Shown here: piece after piece, positions 19,555 to 27,250 of the stretch | Layout: every line of letters starts with the position of its first letter | How positions within the stretch are numbered: the first letter of the stretch is position 1 | Source: Candidatus Polarisedimenticolaceae bacterium | GTDB taxonomy: Bacteria > Pseudomonadota > Gammaproteobacteria > Chromatiales > Chromatiaceae | Direction of reading: 5' to 3' | Assembly: GCA_021647945.1 (NCBI GenBank) | Contig: JAKITT010000003.1 | Location: forward strand, 34,109 to 98,108 | DNA length: 64,000 nt | Translations under genes and position numbers: made by a program | Notes under the pieces: generated by a model | Seen by the model: the letters and a program-made list of their open reading frames with translations, nothing else | Told to the model about the DNA's origin: nothing | Database searches by the model: none

Positions 19555-22500
19555 ATGTTAGAAGCAATTATTAAGTTTTCCCTCGCACGCCGAGGGTTAG
19601 TGATGACACTTGTCCTGATGGTGATGGGATTAGGCGCGTGGAAATTTACCCAACTGCCGATTGACGCGGTACCTGATATTACCAATGTACAGGTTGTCAT
19701 TAACACGGAAGCGCCTGGCTATACCCCATTGGAAGCCGAACAGCGGGTGAGTTTTCCGGTAGAGACCGCCATGACCGGCCTGCCAAAACTGGATTATACC
19801 CGTTCCGTCTCACGTTATGGTTTGTCTCAAGTGACCGTGGTGTTTGAGGAAGGCACGGATATCTATTTTGCCCGCCAGTTAGTCAGCGAACGTCTGAGTA
19901 CGGCCAAAGCGGATATCCCGCCGACCTTAGAGCCAACCCTTGGCCCGATTGCCACGGGACTGGGTGAGATCTTTATGTTTACCGTTGATGCGGAGCCGGG
20001 CGCACAAAACAGCGATGGTAGCTTGATCACCCCAATGGATCTGCGCTCAACCCACGACTGGATTATTCGTCCACAGTTAATGCGCGTTGCCGGTGTGGCG
20101 GAGATCAATCCGATTGGTGGTTTCAAAAAAGAGATTTTGGTAGCTCCCGAGCCTGCCAAGTTACTGGCTTACCAAATTAGCTACAACGAAGTGGTCAACG
20201 CCATAGAAAACAATAACAGCAACCGCGGCGTTGGTTTCATCGAACACAACGGCGCGCAATGGTTGATGCGTGTTCCGGGTCAAGCCAACACGCTGGATGA
20301 TTTGGCTAATATCGTGATCCGCCAGCACCAGAGCATTCCCCTTCGCATCAAAGATGTGGCCACTGTTAGCCTCGGCAAAGAGTTGCGCTCAGGCGCGGCC
20401 ACGCAGAATGGCCGCGAGGTGGTGATGAGCACGGTCTTCATGTTGACTGGTGAAAACAGCCGTGCCGTGGCCAACGATGTGGCGCTCAAACTGGAAGAGA
20501 TTAAAAGCAGCCTACCCGACGGCATCACCGTTACGGCGGTATACAACCGAACGACGCTGGTGGATAAAACTCTAGAGACGGTACAAAAAAACCTATTAGA
20601 AGGCGCACTGCTGGTTATTGTAGTGCTGTTTCTATTTTTGGGTAATGTGCGAGCCGCCATACTCACTGCGATGGTGATTCCCATTGCGATGTTGATGACC
20701 ATCACCGGTATGGTGCAGACAAAAACCAGTGCTAATCTCATGAGTCTGGGGGCGTTGGATTTTGGTTTGATCATCGATGGCGCGGTGATCATTGTTGAAA
20801 ACTGTATTCGCCGTTTAAGTCAAAATTATCGTGAAGAAGGCTTATCACTTAACGAGCGTTTGGCGATTGTTTTCGAGGCAACCCGTGAGGTGATTCGTCC
20901 GGCACTGTTTGGTGTCTTTATCATTACCGCTGTCTACATTCCTATCTTTGCCCTCAGTGGCGTGGAAGGAAAGATGTTTCACCCTATGGCGATCACCGTG
21001 ATCATTGCCCTGGTCAGTGCAATGATTTTATCCATCACCTTCATTCCCGCCGGTGTGGCACTGCTATTTAAAAAACCGATCAAAGAGAAACAAAGCAAGG
21101 TTGTGCAGGCGACTCTCGCTATCTACAAACCTGTTTTATCGTTTTCCCTGCGGTTTAGATGGAGCGTTGTTGTTGGCGCGCTGCTGTTGGTGGTTAGCTC
21201 AGGTTTATTGATCCCCAAGCTCGGTTCTGAATTTGTACCCAACCTGGATGAAGGGGATATTGCCATGCACGCCTTACGCATTCCTGGCACCTCGCTCAGC
21301 GAAGCGATTCACCTGCAAAAAGCCCTAGAAGCCGAAATTAAAAATCTACCGGAAGTTGAACGCGTGTTTGCCAAAATCGGTACCGCTGAAGTGGCCACCG
21401 ATGCGGTGCCACCCAGTGTGGCAGATAATTTCATTATTCTTAAGCCACGTGCTGAATGGCCCGACCCCAGCAAAACCAAAGCACAATTTGTAGCGGAATT
21501 AGAAAGCCTGGTTACACCAATCCCTGGCAATCGTTATGAGTTTTTGCAACCCATTCAAATGCGTTTCAATGAGCTGATATCCGGGGTGCGTGCGGAAGTG
21601 GCCATTAAAGTCTTTGGTGATGATTTTGACCAGCTTATCGCGCTCGGTAGCCAGATAGAAAAGGTCGTTGGCAATGTGCCAGGGGCAGCCGATGTCGCCG
21701 TCGAACAAACTACTGGTTTACCGGTGATGACGATTGAACCCAAGCGTGAAGCGATGGCACGTTATGGCTTAAGCATCGCTCAGTTACAGAATCTGCTCTC
21801 AACCGCATTGGGGGGAACGGTTGCCAGCCAACTGTATGAAGGGGATAGGCGTTCCGATATCGTGGTGCGATTAGCCGAGCACCTACGCACCGATGTCGAT
21901 GCTTTAGCTGATCTTCCCGTCATGCTAGCGGAGGGTTTGTATGTCCCCTTAAAAGAGGTCGCTGATCTTCAGTTAGTCATAGGCTATAGCCAGGTGCATC
22001 GAGAAAATGGTAAACGCCGTGTGGTGGTTGCCGCCAACGTGCGTGGACGTGATCTTGGCTCCTTTGTACAAGATGTTCAGCGGGCGATTAAAGCGAATGT
22101 TGATGTACCAGCGGGCTATTGGGTGGAATACGGCGGCACGTATCAGAAGCTTCAGTCGGCCACGCAACGTCTCTCCATTGTCGTTCCGATCACATTAGCC
22201 TTAGTCATTGGCCTACTCATTATGGCGTTGGGTTCATTCAAAGATGCCGCCATCATTTTCTCAGGCGTTCCATTGGCGCTCACTGGTGGCATTGTTGCGT
22301 TGTTATTGCGAGATATCCCCTTTTCCATCTCCGCCGCTGTTGGCTTTATCGCCCTTACAGGCATTGCAGTGTTGAATGGCCTAGTGATGATCTCATTCAT
22401 TCGCGATCTGCGTGTGCATGGCCAAGCACTGCATGAGGCGATTATTGAAGGGGCTTTAACGCGCTTGCGGCCTGTTTTAATGACTGCATTAGTTGCCGCA

Positions 22501-22665
22501 CTGGGTTTTATTCCCATGGCGCTGAATACAGGCATCGGCTCAGAAGTGCAGCGCCCGCTAGCGACTGTTGTCATTGGTGGGATTATCTCATCTACTTTAC
22601 TCACGCTTGTTGTGTTGCCGGCATTGTATCGGTTAGTGCATGGACGAGCAGTAAAAACAGTATGA
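19555..22665 (+). CDS. czcA: Heavy-metal RND pump (CzcA family)
   Basis: A 1036-residue HME-type RND transporter with 12 membrane helices and two large periplasmic loops. The family signature in helix 4 reads DFGLIIDGAVIIVENCIRR, the pattern of divalent-cation (Co/Zn/Cd/Ni) exporters rather than the Cu/Ag (CusA) type. A HupE-like membrane protein downstream fits nickel/cobalt handling, but metal choice cannot be fixed by eye. It exports metal using the proton gradient. Confidence 0.92.
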   Translation: MLEAIIKFSLARRGLVMTLVLMVMGLGAWKFTQLPIDAVPDITNVQVVINTEAPGYTPLEAEQRVSFPVETAMTGLPKLDYTRSVSRYGLSQVTVVFEEGTDIYFARQLVSERLSTAKADIPPTLEPTLGPIATGLGEIFMFTVDAEPGAQNSDGSLITPMDLRSTHDWIIRPQLMRVAGVAEINPIGGFKKEILVAPEPAKLLAYQISYNEVVNAIENNNSNRGVGFIEHNGAQWLMRVPGQANTLDDLANIVIRQHQSIPLRIKDVATVSLGKELRSGAATQNGREVVMSTVFMLTGENSRAVANDVALKLEEIKSSLPDGITVTAVYNRTTLVDKTLETVQKNLLEGALLVIVVLFLFLGNVRAAILTAMVIPIAMLMTITGMVQTKTSANLMSLGALDFGLIIDGAVIIVENCIRRLSQNYREEGLSLNERLAIVFEATREVIRPALFGVFIITAVYIPIFALSGVEGKMFHPMAITVIIALVSAMILSITFIPAGVALLFKKPIKEKQSKVVQATLAIYKPVLSFSLRFRWSVVVGALLLVVSSGLLIPKLGSEFVPNLDEGDIAMHALRIPGTSLSEAIHLQKALEAEIKNLPEVERVFAKIGTAEVATDAVPPSVADNFIILKPRAEWPDPSKTKAQFVAELESLVTPIPGNRYEFLQPIQMRFNELISGVRAEVAIKVFGDDFDQLIALGSQIEKVVGNVPGAADVAVEQTTGLPVMTIEPKREAMARYGLSIAQLQNLLSTALGGTVASQLYEGDRRSDIVVRLAEHLRTDVDALADLPVMLAEGLYVPLKEVADLQLVIGYSQVHRENGKRRVVVAANVRGRDLGSFVQDVQRAIKANVDVPAGYWVEYGGTYQKLQSATQRLSIVVPITLALVIGLLIMALGSFKDAAIIFSGVPLALTGGIVALLLRDIPFSISAAVGFIALTGIAVLNGLVMISFIRDLRVHGQALHEAIIEGALTRLRPVLMTALVAALGFIPMALNTGIGSEVQRPLATVVIGGIISSTLLTLVVLPALYRLVHGRAVKTV

Positions 22666-22688
22666 CTTATTCAGAGATTCCCTAGGAG
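22665..22688. repeat. solo terminal repeat of the GGAACCTCTG MITE family
   Basis: TGACTTATTCAGAGATTCCC just after czcA matches one end of the MITEs at 48818, 51379 and 59400. No second end is nearby, so this is a remnant. The bases TAGGAG at its edge serve as the ribosome-binding region of the next gene. Confidence 0.65.
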
Positions 22689-22695
22689 ACATCCC

Positions 22696-23151
22696 ATGTT
22701 AAACAGAATACCTAAATCCATCATTACAGCGGCCAGCGTGATTTTTATCACGCTGTTGACTGGATGCACATCCAGCCTAAACATAGTAAATGTGCAACAT
22801 GTGAGATTGGAAAATATTGGTTCCAGCAGTGTGCGCATTACCCGCAGTTACCTATCTTCGACAGCAGATGAAATGGTGCTACGCGGTGAACTAACACGCC
22901 GCATTCCGGCACGAGGTTCCATACCAGGGCATTTACATATCGAACTTATAGGGCCAGATAACGGGTTAATAAAAACAGCAGAAATTGATTACAAACGAAA
23001 AAACAGAAGGTCTCGCTATTCTCATTTTAGTTTGTCGATTCCAGAAATATTAGTAGCAGGCAGCACCCTGCGCATCATTCATCATGACATGCGATCTCAT
23101 ATGGATGAATCACCCCGCTCACCTTGGCAAGATGTCGATGCTAGCAAATAA
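22696..23151 (+). CDS. Putative lipoprotein in metal operon
   Basis: A 151-residue protein with a signal peptide and lipobox (ITLLTGC, Cys at about 24), then a beta-rich domain of unknown family (VRLENIGSSSVRITRSYL). It lies 30 bp after czcA and 18 bp before the HupE-like gene. Not recognised; probably an outer-membrane or periplasmic lipoprotein tied to the efflux system. Confidence 0.6.
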   Translation: MLNRIPKSIITAASVIFITLLTGCTSSLNIVNVQHVRLENIGSSSVRITRSYLSSTADEMVLRGELTRRIPARGSIPGHLHIELIGPDNGLIKTAEIDYKRKNRRSRYSHFSLSIPEILVAGSTLRIIHHDMRSHMDESPRSPWQDVDASK

Positions 23152-23169
23152 CTTTAGGAGTAATAATCG

Positions 23170-24309
23170 ATGTTATTAAAATCAAAACTCACTTTTCTGC
23201 TGACAAGCATGCTGTTACTAATTATCATGCCTCAGTTCGGCTACGCCCACGGCATGTCCGATGCTGAAAAACAGCTCATCATAGAAGGGGGGAATCTGCG
23301 CTACATCTGGATTGGCGCGACCCATATGTTGTCAGGCTATGACCATTTGCTGTTTGTCTTTGGCATTATCTTTTTTCTCACACGTTTCAAAGATATTGTT
23401 AAATACATTACGGCATTCACGCTTGGCCACAGTGTCACGCTGATCTTTGCCACCTTTAATGCGGTTCAAGTCAATTATTTTTTAATCGATGCCATCATTG
23501 CATTAAGCGTCTGTTATATCGCTTTTTCTAATCTGGGTGGTTTTAAAAAATACCTGAACGTCAACCCACCCAACATGTTGATGATGATTACCAGTCTGGG
23601 CCTCATTCATGGTCTGGGACTATCAACACGGCTTCAGCAACTGCCGTTGAGTGAAGACCAGTTACTGATGAACATTATCTCTTTTAATGTGGGTATCGAG
23701 ATAGGACAAATTAGTGCGCTGGCGTTGATGCTACTGGTTATTACCGCTTTTCGGAAAAGTCATGCTTTTGCGACCTTTAGCTTGATTGCAAACTACTTTT
23801 TGATTGTGGCGGGTGCGTATCTTTTTCTTATTCAGATGCACGGTTATGACCATAACACTCATCCCCAAGAATTTATGGTTGCGCCCCCCATTACCGAGCA
23901 AGTTGCAAAAAGCCAACAACACGCTCAGCGGCAAGATACGACCAGCATCGTCATACCCGCTAGAGGTGATAAGGAGTATAAATTTCACTTCGCACAAGGT
24001 GCAACGCTTGAATACACCTGGCAAACGGACGGTGCGGCACTCTTTTTTGATTTTCATGGTGAACCAGACGGCGATACAACCGGGTATTTCAAAAGCTTTG
24101 AGAAGAGTACCGAGAGCCAATCTAGTGGTTCGTTAACTACCTCCTTTACAGGCACACATGGTTGGTACTGGAAAAACAGCACTTCATCCCCCGTGACCAT
24201 CACCTTAAAAACCAATGGTGAATACCAACGCTTAGATTTAAGTAAGCGTGCTGAACAGCCAACAGCTACACCTAAATTAAAAACGACAACCCACGATACA
24301 ATTGACTAA
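23170..24309 (+). CDS. HupE/UreJ-like membrane protein with C-terminal periplasmic domain
   Basis: A 379-residue protein with a signal peptide, six to seven membrane helices and the HupE/UreJ-2 signature HMLSGYDHLLFVFGIIFFL together with FTLGHSVTL and IHGLG. HupE/UreJ proteins are linked to nickel or cobalt transport. From about residue 240 a soluble domain follows (PARGDKEYKFHFAQGATLEYTW...HGWYWKN). Its location in the czc operon suggests a role in metal permeation or sensing. Confidence 0.75.
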   Translation: MLLKSKLTFLLTSMLLLIIMPQFGYAHGMSDAEKQLIIEGGNLRYIWIGATHMLSGYDHLLFVFGIIFFLTRFKDIVKYITAFTLGHSVTLIFATFNAVQVNYFLIDAIIALSVCYIAFSNLGGFKKYLNVNPPNMLMMITSLGLIHGLGLSTRLQQLPLSEDQLLMNIISFNVGIEIGQISALALMLLVITAFRKSHAFATFSLIANYFLIVAGAYLFLIQMHGYDHNTHPQEFMVAPPITEQVAKSQQHAQRQDTTSIVIPARGDKEYKFHFAQGATLEYTWQTDGAALFFDFHGEPDGDTTGYFKSFEKSTESQSSGSLTTSFTGTHGWYWKNSTSSPVTITLKTNGEYQRLDLSKRAEQPTATPKLKTTTHDTID

Positions 24310-24326
24310 ATAAAAGGAATTCACCC

Positions 24327-24444
24327 ATGCGACATCTGTTTTTTTATAATGATTTTTTCATCCGTCATGCTGCTGTCAGGCTGTTCTGACGATCACGGAC
24401 ACTCACATGATAATCCACAGAACCACGATTCAATCGATAACTAA
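24327..24444 (+). pseudogene. Small His-rich lipoprotein, frameshifted in a T7 run
   Basis: The ATG at 24327 has a good AAAGGA site and starts MRHLFF, but stops after 20 codons. Dropping one T from the T7 run at about 24339-24345 would join it to MIFSSVMLLSGC followed by SDDHGHSHDNPQNHD: a classical lipoprotein signal and lipobox with a His-rich tail. As read, only an internal ATG at 24349 gives a 31-residue peptide. This is either real decay, slippage-dependent expression or a homopolymer sequencing error. Confidence 0.55.
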
Positions 24445-24456
24445 CTGGAGCCTATT

Positions 24457-24808
24457 ATGCGCAAACTCATTAAAGCTATACTGTTTTTTTCATTTCTGGT
24501 TATCCCTCCCGCGATGGCAGGTTCAGGGCACGACCATGGACATGGTGATTCGCACGAAACCATATCCAGTAATACGGCCATGAACAAAGCCACAAGCAAG
24601 GTTAAGCAGATGGCCGATGCCGGAAAAATTGATGCTAGCTGGGCGACCGTAACCGCTGCTAGCATTGAGCAAGTCACCTACGCCCAAGGCCCAGAGTGGG
24701 TAATTTCATTCAAAAATGATCAACTCAGTGACACGTCAAAACAGATGCTGTATCTATTTCTTTAGTTTGAATGGCCACTATATTGCGGCTAACTATACGG
24801 GGAATTAG
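24457..24808 (+). pseudogene. His-rich exported protein (DUF6488-like), C-terminus frameshifted
   Basis: The intact reading frame runs 24457-24765 (102 residues): signal peptide (LFFSFLVIPPAMAG), a GHDHGHGDSHE metal-binding segment, then KIDASWATV and GPEWVISFKND. It stops at MLYLFL. Removing one T at about 24756-24758 would extend it through FFSLNGHYIAANYTGN to a stop at 24806-24808, the ending I expect for this family. It is the last gene of the efflux operon. The truncation removes only the last 15 or so residues, so some function may remain. Confidence 0.65.
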
Positions 24809-24903
24809 TTGCCACTCCCGCCCATTCAGAAAGCAAATGCATCGATTGATGCTTTGGGTTCAAATCGGGTTCAATTCATAGTATGAATTCATGGCTCTCA
24901 GCT

Positions 24904-25135
24904 GTCGCTCGGTGTGGGCGGAACTGCCGGTCTTTCCGACGGACCTCACACAAGTCACCATCACCGATACCACCAGTGGCCATACGGTTAAAGGCAAGGT
25001 CTCGCAAATTAATCTGCTGACTGAGGCCGATCGGTCAGCGTTCGAGTGGTACTAGACAATAAAAGAGGTGGTTGGTAAAGCAGGGGACTTGTTGCCCGGC
25101 ACCTCAGGCCTAAGGGCCTTTAGAGCGCATACGGT
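24904..25135 (+). pseudogene. Decayed partial duplicate of czcB
   Basis: Bases 24904-25065 align with 19048-19232 inside czcB at high identity (shared blocks GTCGCTCGGTGTGGGCGGAA, CACCATCACCGATACCACCAG, ACGGTTAAAGGCAAGGTCTCG), with several small deletions and frameshifts. Weaker similarity continues to about 25135 (CCTTTAGAG). It has no start and is out of frame. It is evidence of duplication or recombination between two czc operons. Confidence 0.85.
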
Positions 25136-25183
25136 CTCCTATCTGTAGATTTTGGATCCCTATCTCCCATTTCAACACTCAAG

Positions 25184-25284
25184 AATCAACGAGTCTGACC
25201 CCTTGACGCTTGACGTTTTGACCCCTTGACGTTTTGACCCCTTGACGTTTTGACCCCTTGACGCTTGGCCCCTTGACGCTCTCC
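25184..25284. repeat. tandem CCCCTTGACG repeats with terminal AATCAACGAGTCTGACCCC
   Basis: After AATCAACGAGTCTGACCCC, the unit TTGACGTTTTGACCCC recurs about three to four times with variants. An inverted counterpart lies at 25795-25899. Such GGGGTCAGACTCGTTGATT-type elements recur in gammaproteobacterial mobile regions; their function is unknown to me. Confidence 0.8.
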
Positions 25285-25311
25285 ATTGTTTATAGATAGG
25301 CACGTTTGAAA

Positions 25312-25430
25312 CATAACGCTTAAGTTCAGCTGACCGCAAAGCGTAGTTTTTTTGTGCAATAATCGAGCGACAGCGAGCGCACAAAAAGGCGCGTAGCTTT
25401 GTGGGTCAGCTGGAGCGCCATATTAGACTT
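25312..25430 (-). mobile_element. integron attC-like recombination site
   Basis: Reading the minus strand directly after the immunity gene stop: GTCTAAT, then GCGCTCCAGCTGACC, an imperfect hairpin of about 80 bases, then GGTCAGCTGAACTTAAGC and GTTATG. This is the attC plan: outer R boxes (YYYAA / GTTAxR-type) and inner L boxes that pair, with the L'-side extra bases. It resembles classical cassette attC ends of the AACTCAAGCGTTAG type. The R' box deviates slightly from GTTRRRY. Confidence 0.7.
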
Positions 25431-25440
25431 TCCATAGATT

Positions 25441-25761
25441 TCACTGTTTTCTAGCTTCATTTAAACAATTATAAATTTCCTCTAAGAAGGCCTTAGTTGT
25501 TTCGGCAAATTCTGTTAGTTCAATATCAGGTTCAAATATCTGAATAAAATATTCACTTAAATTCTCATTGTGTTCTTGTATGAACGATAATATTTCGGAC
25601 ATTATTGATTCACATTGATTTGCAGAAGATGACGCAATGAATGCTGATATAATTTCTGGAACTGTTTCACCCTCAATATCAAAATCTTGATGAAACCAGC
25701 CTGACATTAAATCAGCTAACTCAGGATAATCATTTTTAGTGACTCTCATTTCATTTATCAC
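25441..25761 (-). CDS. Orphan CdiI-type immunity protein (integron cassette gene)
   Basis: A 106-residue acidic protein. The pattern YPELADLMSGWFHQDFDIEGETVPEIISAFIA resembles contact-dependent growth inhibition immunity proteins (CdiI_2-like: tyrosine/aromatic start, WFHQDxD). No CdiA toxin is near. Its stop lies 11 bp before the attC-like site and it is read in the cassette orientation, so it is probably a captured cassette protecting against a neighbour's toxin. The base composition is notably AT-richer than its surroundings. Confidence 0.65.
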   Translation of the reverse strand: MINEMRVTKNDYPELADLMSGWFHQDFDIEGETVPEIISAFIASSSANQCESIMSEILSFIQEHNENLSEYFIQIFEPDIELTEFAETTKAFLEEIYNCLNEARKQ

Positions 25762-25794
25762 ATTAAGGTTTTGGATATGATGTCAATATAAAGG

Positions 25795-25899
25795 GAATCA
25801 AGGAGAATCAAGGGGTCAGAATCAAGGGGTCAAGAATCAAGGGGTCAGACTCGTTGATAGTTATGCTACAGGAATCAACGAGTCCGACCCCTTGACGAC
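25795..25899. repeat. inverted-orientation GGGGTCA repeat array
   Basis: AATCAAGGGGTCA-type units occur in a row, then GACTCGTTGATAGTTATG, then AATCAACGAGTCCGACCCC. The array is thus itself an inverted repeat, and the whole mirrors the array at 25184-25284. The two arrays bracket the immunity-gene cassette. Confidence 0.8.
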
Positions 25900-25946
25900 C
25901 CTATTTATTCTATTTATTTTTTCGCACACGATCTATCCTTATTTCG

Positions 25947-26264
25947 TTAGGCCCTTTTTTGTAAATGATGAAAATCTTGTATTAAGTTAAGTTCATTCTC
26001 TTCAGTGGCCTGTGTCTTAAAAAGATCCCACCGTACCTGCAAGTTAAGCCAAAAGTCTGCAGACATTCCGAAGAATCTTGCCAGACGAAGTGCTGTACTT
26101 GGTGTAACGCCACGTTTTCTATTAACGAGTTCATTAACACGTTGATAAGGAACATGGATTGCATCTGCAAGCTCACGCTGGCTTATATTCATTGGAACAA
26201 GAAATTCTTCACGTAACATCTCACCCGGATGCGTTGGTTCTCTATTTGTTGGAATTCGTACCAT
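25947..26264 (-). CDS. higA: HigA-family antitoxin
   Basis: A 105-residue XRE-type helix-turn-helix protein of the HigA/VapI group: PTHPGEMLREEFL, then the HTH (ISQRELADAIHVPYQRVNELV) and ALRLARFFGMSADFWLNLQ. It neutralises the HigB toxin and represses the pair. It follows higB by nine bases, the toxin-first order usual for HigBA. Confidence 0.92.
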   Translation of the reverse strand: MVRIPTNREPTHPGEMLREEFLVPMNISQRELADAIHVPYQRVNELVNRKRGVTPSTALRLARFFGMSADFWLNLQVRWDLFKTQATEENELNLIQDFHHLQKRA

Positions 26265-26273
26265 GATATGCCT

Positions 26274-26567
26274 CTAATGATAATCTGTTATTTCCACATT
26301 GAGTGGGCCTGATTCACTCCACCTAAAACAGATACGATATTGCTCGTTTATACGAATACTAAATTCTGTTTTTCTATCTCCAGATAAACTCTCAAGTCTA
26401 TTGCCTGGAGGTATTTTAAGTTCTTTGAGTGATTTAACCGAATCAAGTTGATCAAGTTTTCTTGCCGTAATTCGCCAAAGTGTTTGTGGGCAGGTCTTAC
26501 GGGCTGCCTTTGAGTTGACGCCATTAAATATATCTTCAGTGGCTGAGTCTTTAAACGAAATGATCAT
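26274..26567 (-). CDS. higB: HigB/RelE-family toxin
   Basis: A 97-residue RelE-like mRNA interferase: MIISFKDSATEDIFNG, LDQLDSVKSLKELKIPPGNRLE, and the C-terminal INEQYRICFRW that carries the catalytic Arg/Tyr region. It is paired with HigA. GTTAGGC and GCCTAAC core-like sequences (minus strand, about 26620 and 25947) bracket the pair, consistent with past cassette mobility. Confidence 0.92.
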   Translation of the reverse strand: MIISFKDSATEDIFNGVNSKAARKTCPQTLWRITARKLDQLDSVKSLKELKIPPGNRLESLSGDRKTEFSIRINEQYRICFRWSESGPLNVEITDYH

Positions 26568-26721
26568 GTTAACATGATAGCACGGAGTGCATGTTATTCA
26601 ATGGGTATGAGTATCGTGGCCTAACGAGGATGTAGAAAAACCCAATCTTGGCCAGAGAACTCCAGCCGTTCATTACTCAGCAGGCTTCTAGTCACTGACC
26701 GCCCGCATAGCGGGAGGCTTG

Positions 26722-26743
26722 AAAAAAGCCCCTAAAAGGGGCT
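26722..26743 (-). terminator. intrinsic terminator, minus strand
   Basis: AGCCCCT-AAA-AGGGGCT stem (26727-26743), followed on the minus strand by a T run (26722-26726). It would stop minus-strand transcription entering the HigBA region from the right. Confidence 0.8.
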
Positions 26744-26800
26744 ATTTGTTACGTGCTCATGCTTAGGCAAAATAGCCTCCTAACGGGTTGGGAACAGATA

Positions 26801-26850
26801 TAACCACAGAGAACACAGAGAAAAAAGTGTGTTGGATTCTCTGTGGTTTA
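26801..26850. repeat. ACCACAGAGAACACAGAG inverted repeat
   Basis: ACCACAGAGAACACAGAG faces TTCTCTGTGGT with a short spacer. A second copy of this family is at 35066-35170. It is probably a small non-coding dispersed repeat. The 103-codon frame covering it (26788-27099) has no support as a gene; nothing else is seen between 26850 and the sigma-54 promoter at 27207. Confidence 0.65.
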
Positions 26851-27206
26851 TTCTTGTTGGCCGTTACCATGAGGCCACATGCACGCTGGAACGGCAGAGC
26901 CTTTTCAAGTCTCACCGGCAAAGCCGGTGGTTTACCTCAATTTAAATTAATCGACGCCATTGAACACTCTGAGCAGTCAATTTGGTTCACATTCGACTTA
27001 TTGAATGATATGTTCAAATCTACACGAACCTCATTCCATAAAAAACCGGGATATAGCTCACTAACCATCACAAGCATTCAATTGAGCTCGCTCTATTAAG
27101 CCCTCTCTAAGCGATCAAACCAGCCGTTAACCTGCTGACTAGATAAGACTAAAAGCAGATTCAGACCATGGCAGCCACTGCATAAAAGCATCACCAGAAG
27201 CACACT

Positions 27207-27222
27207 TGGTATGCTTTCTGCA
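27207..27222 (+). promoter_or_regulatory. candidate sigma-54 promoter of the HEAT/PCP_red cluster
   Basis: TGGTATGCTTTCTGCA fits TGGCAC-N5-TTGCA at the key positions, with GG and GC exactly ten bases apart. The expected start is about 27233, shortly before the ATG at 27251. The cluster it would drive ends with a gene for a sigma-54 activator, supporting autoregulation or common control with the CydA-like operon. Confidence 0.6.
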
Positions 27223-27250
27223 TTAGCTTGCTCAAACCTCATTTGGAAAT

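Noticed and set aside
25172..25384. 70-codon frame over the tandem repeats and attC
   Set aside because: The translation is made of the repeat unit (ASRGQ/KGSKRQG-like) and is an artefact.
25184..25899. CRISPR array
   Set aside because: The repeats are contiguous, without unique spacers of even length, and no cas genes are present.
26788..27099. 103-codon plus-strand frame
   Set aside because: It begins in the CACAGAG inverted repeat, has no family signature or good ribosome site, and lies in repeat-rich DNA.
27165..27180. Alternative sigma-54 site (ATGGCAGCCACTGCA)
   Set aside because: GG and GC are only eight bases apart, which does not fit.
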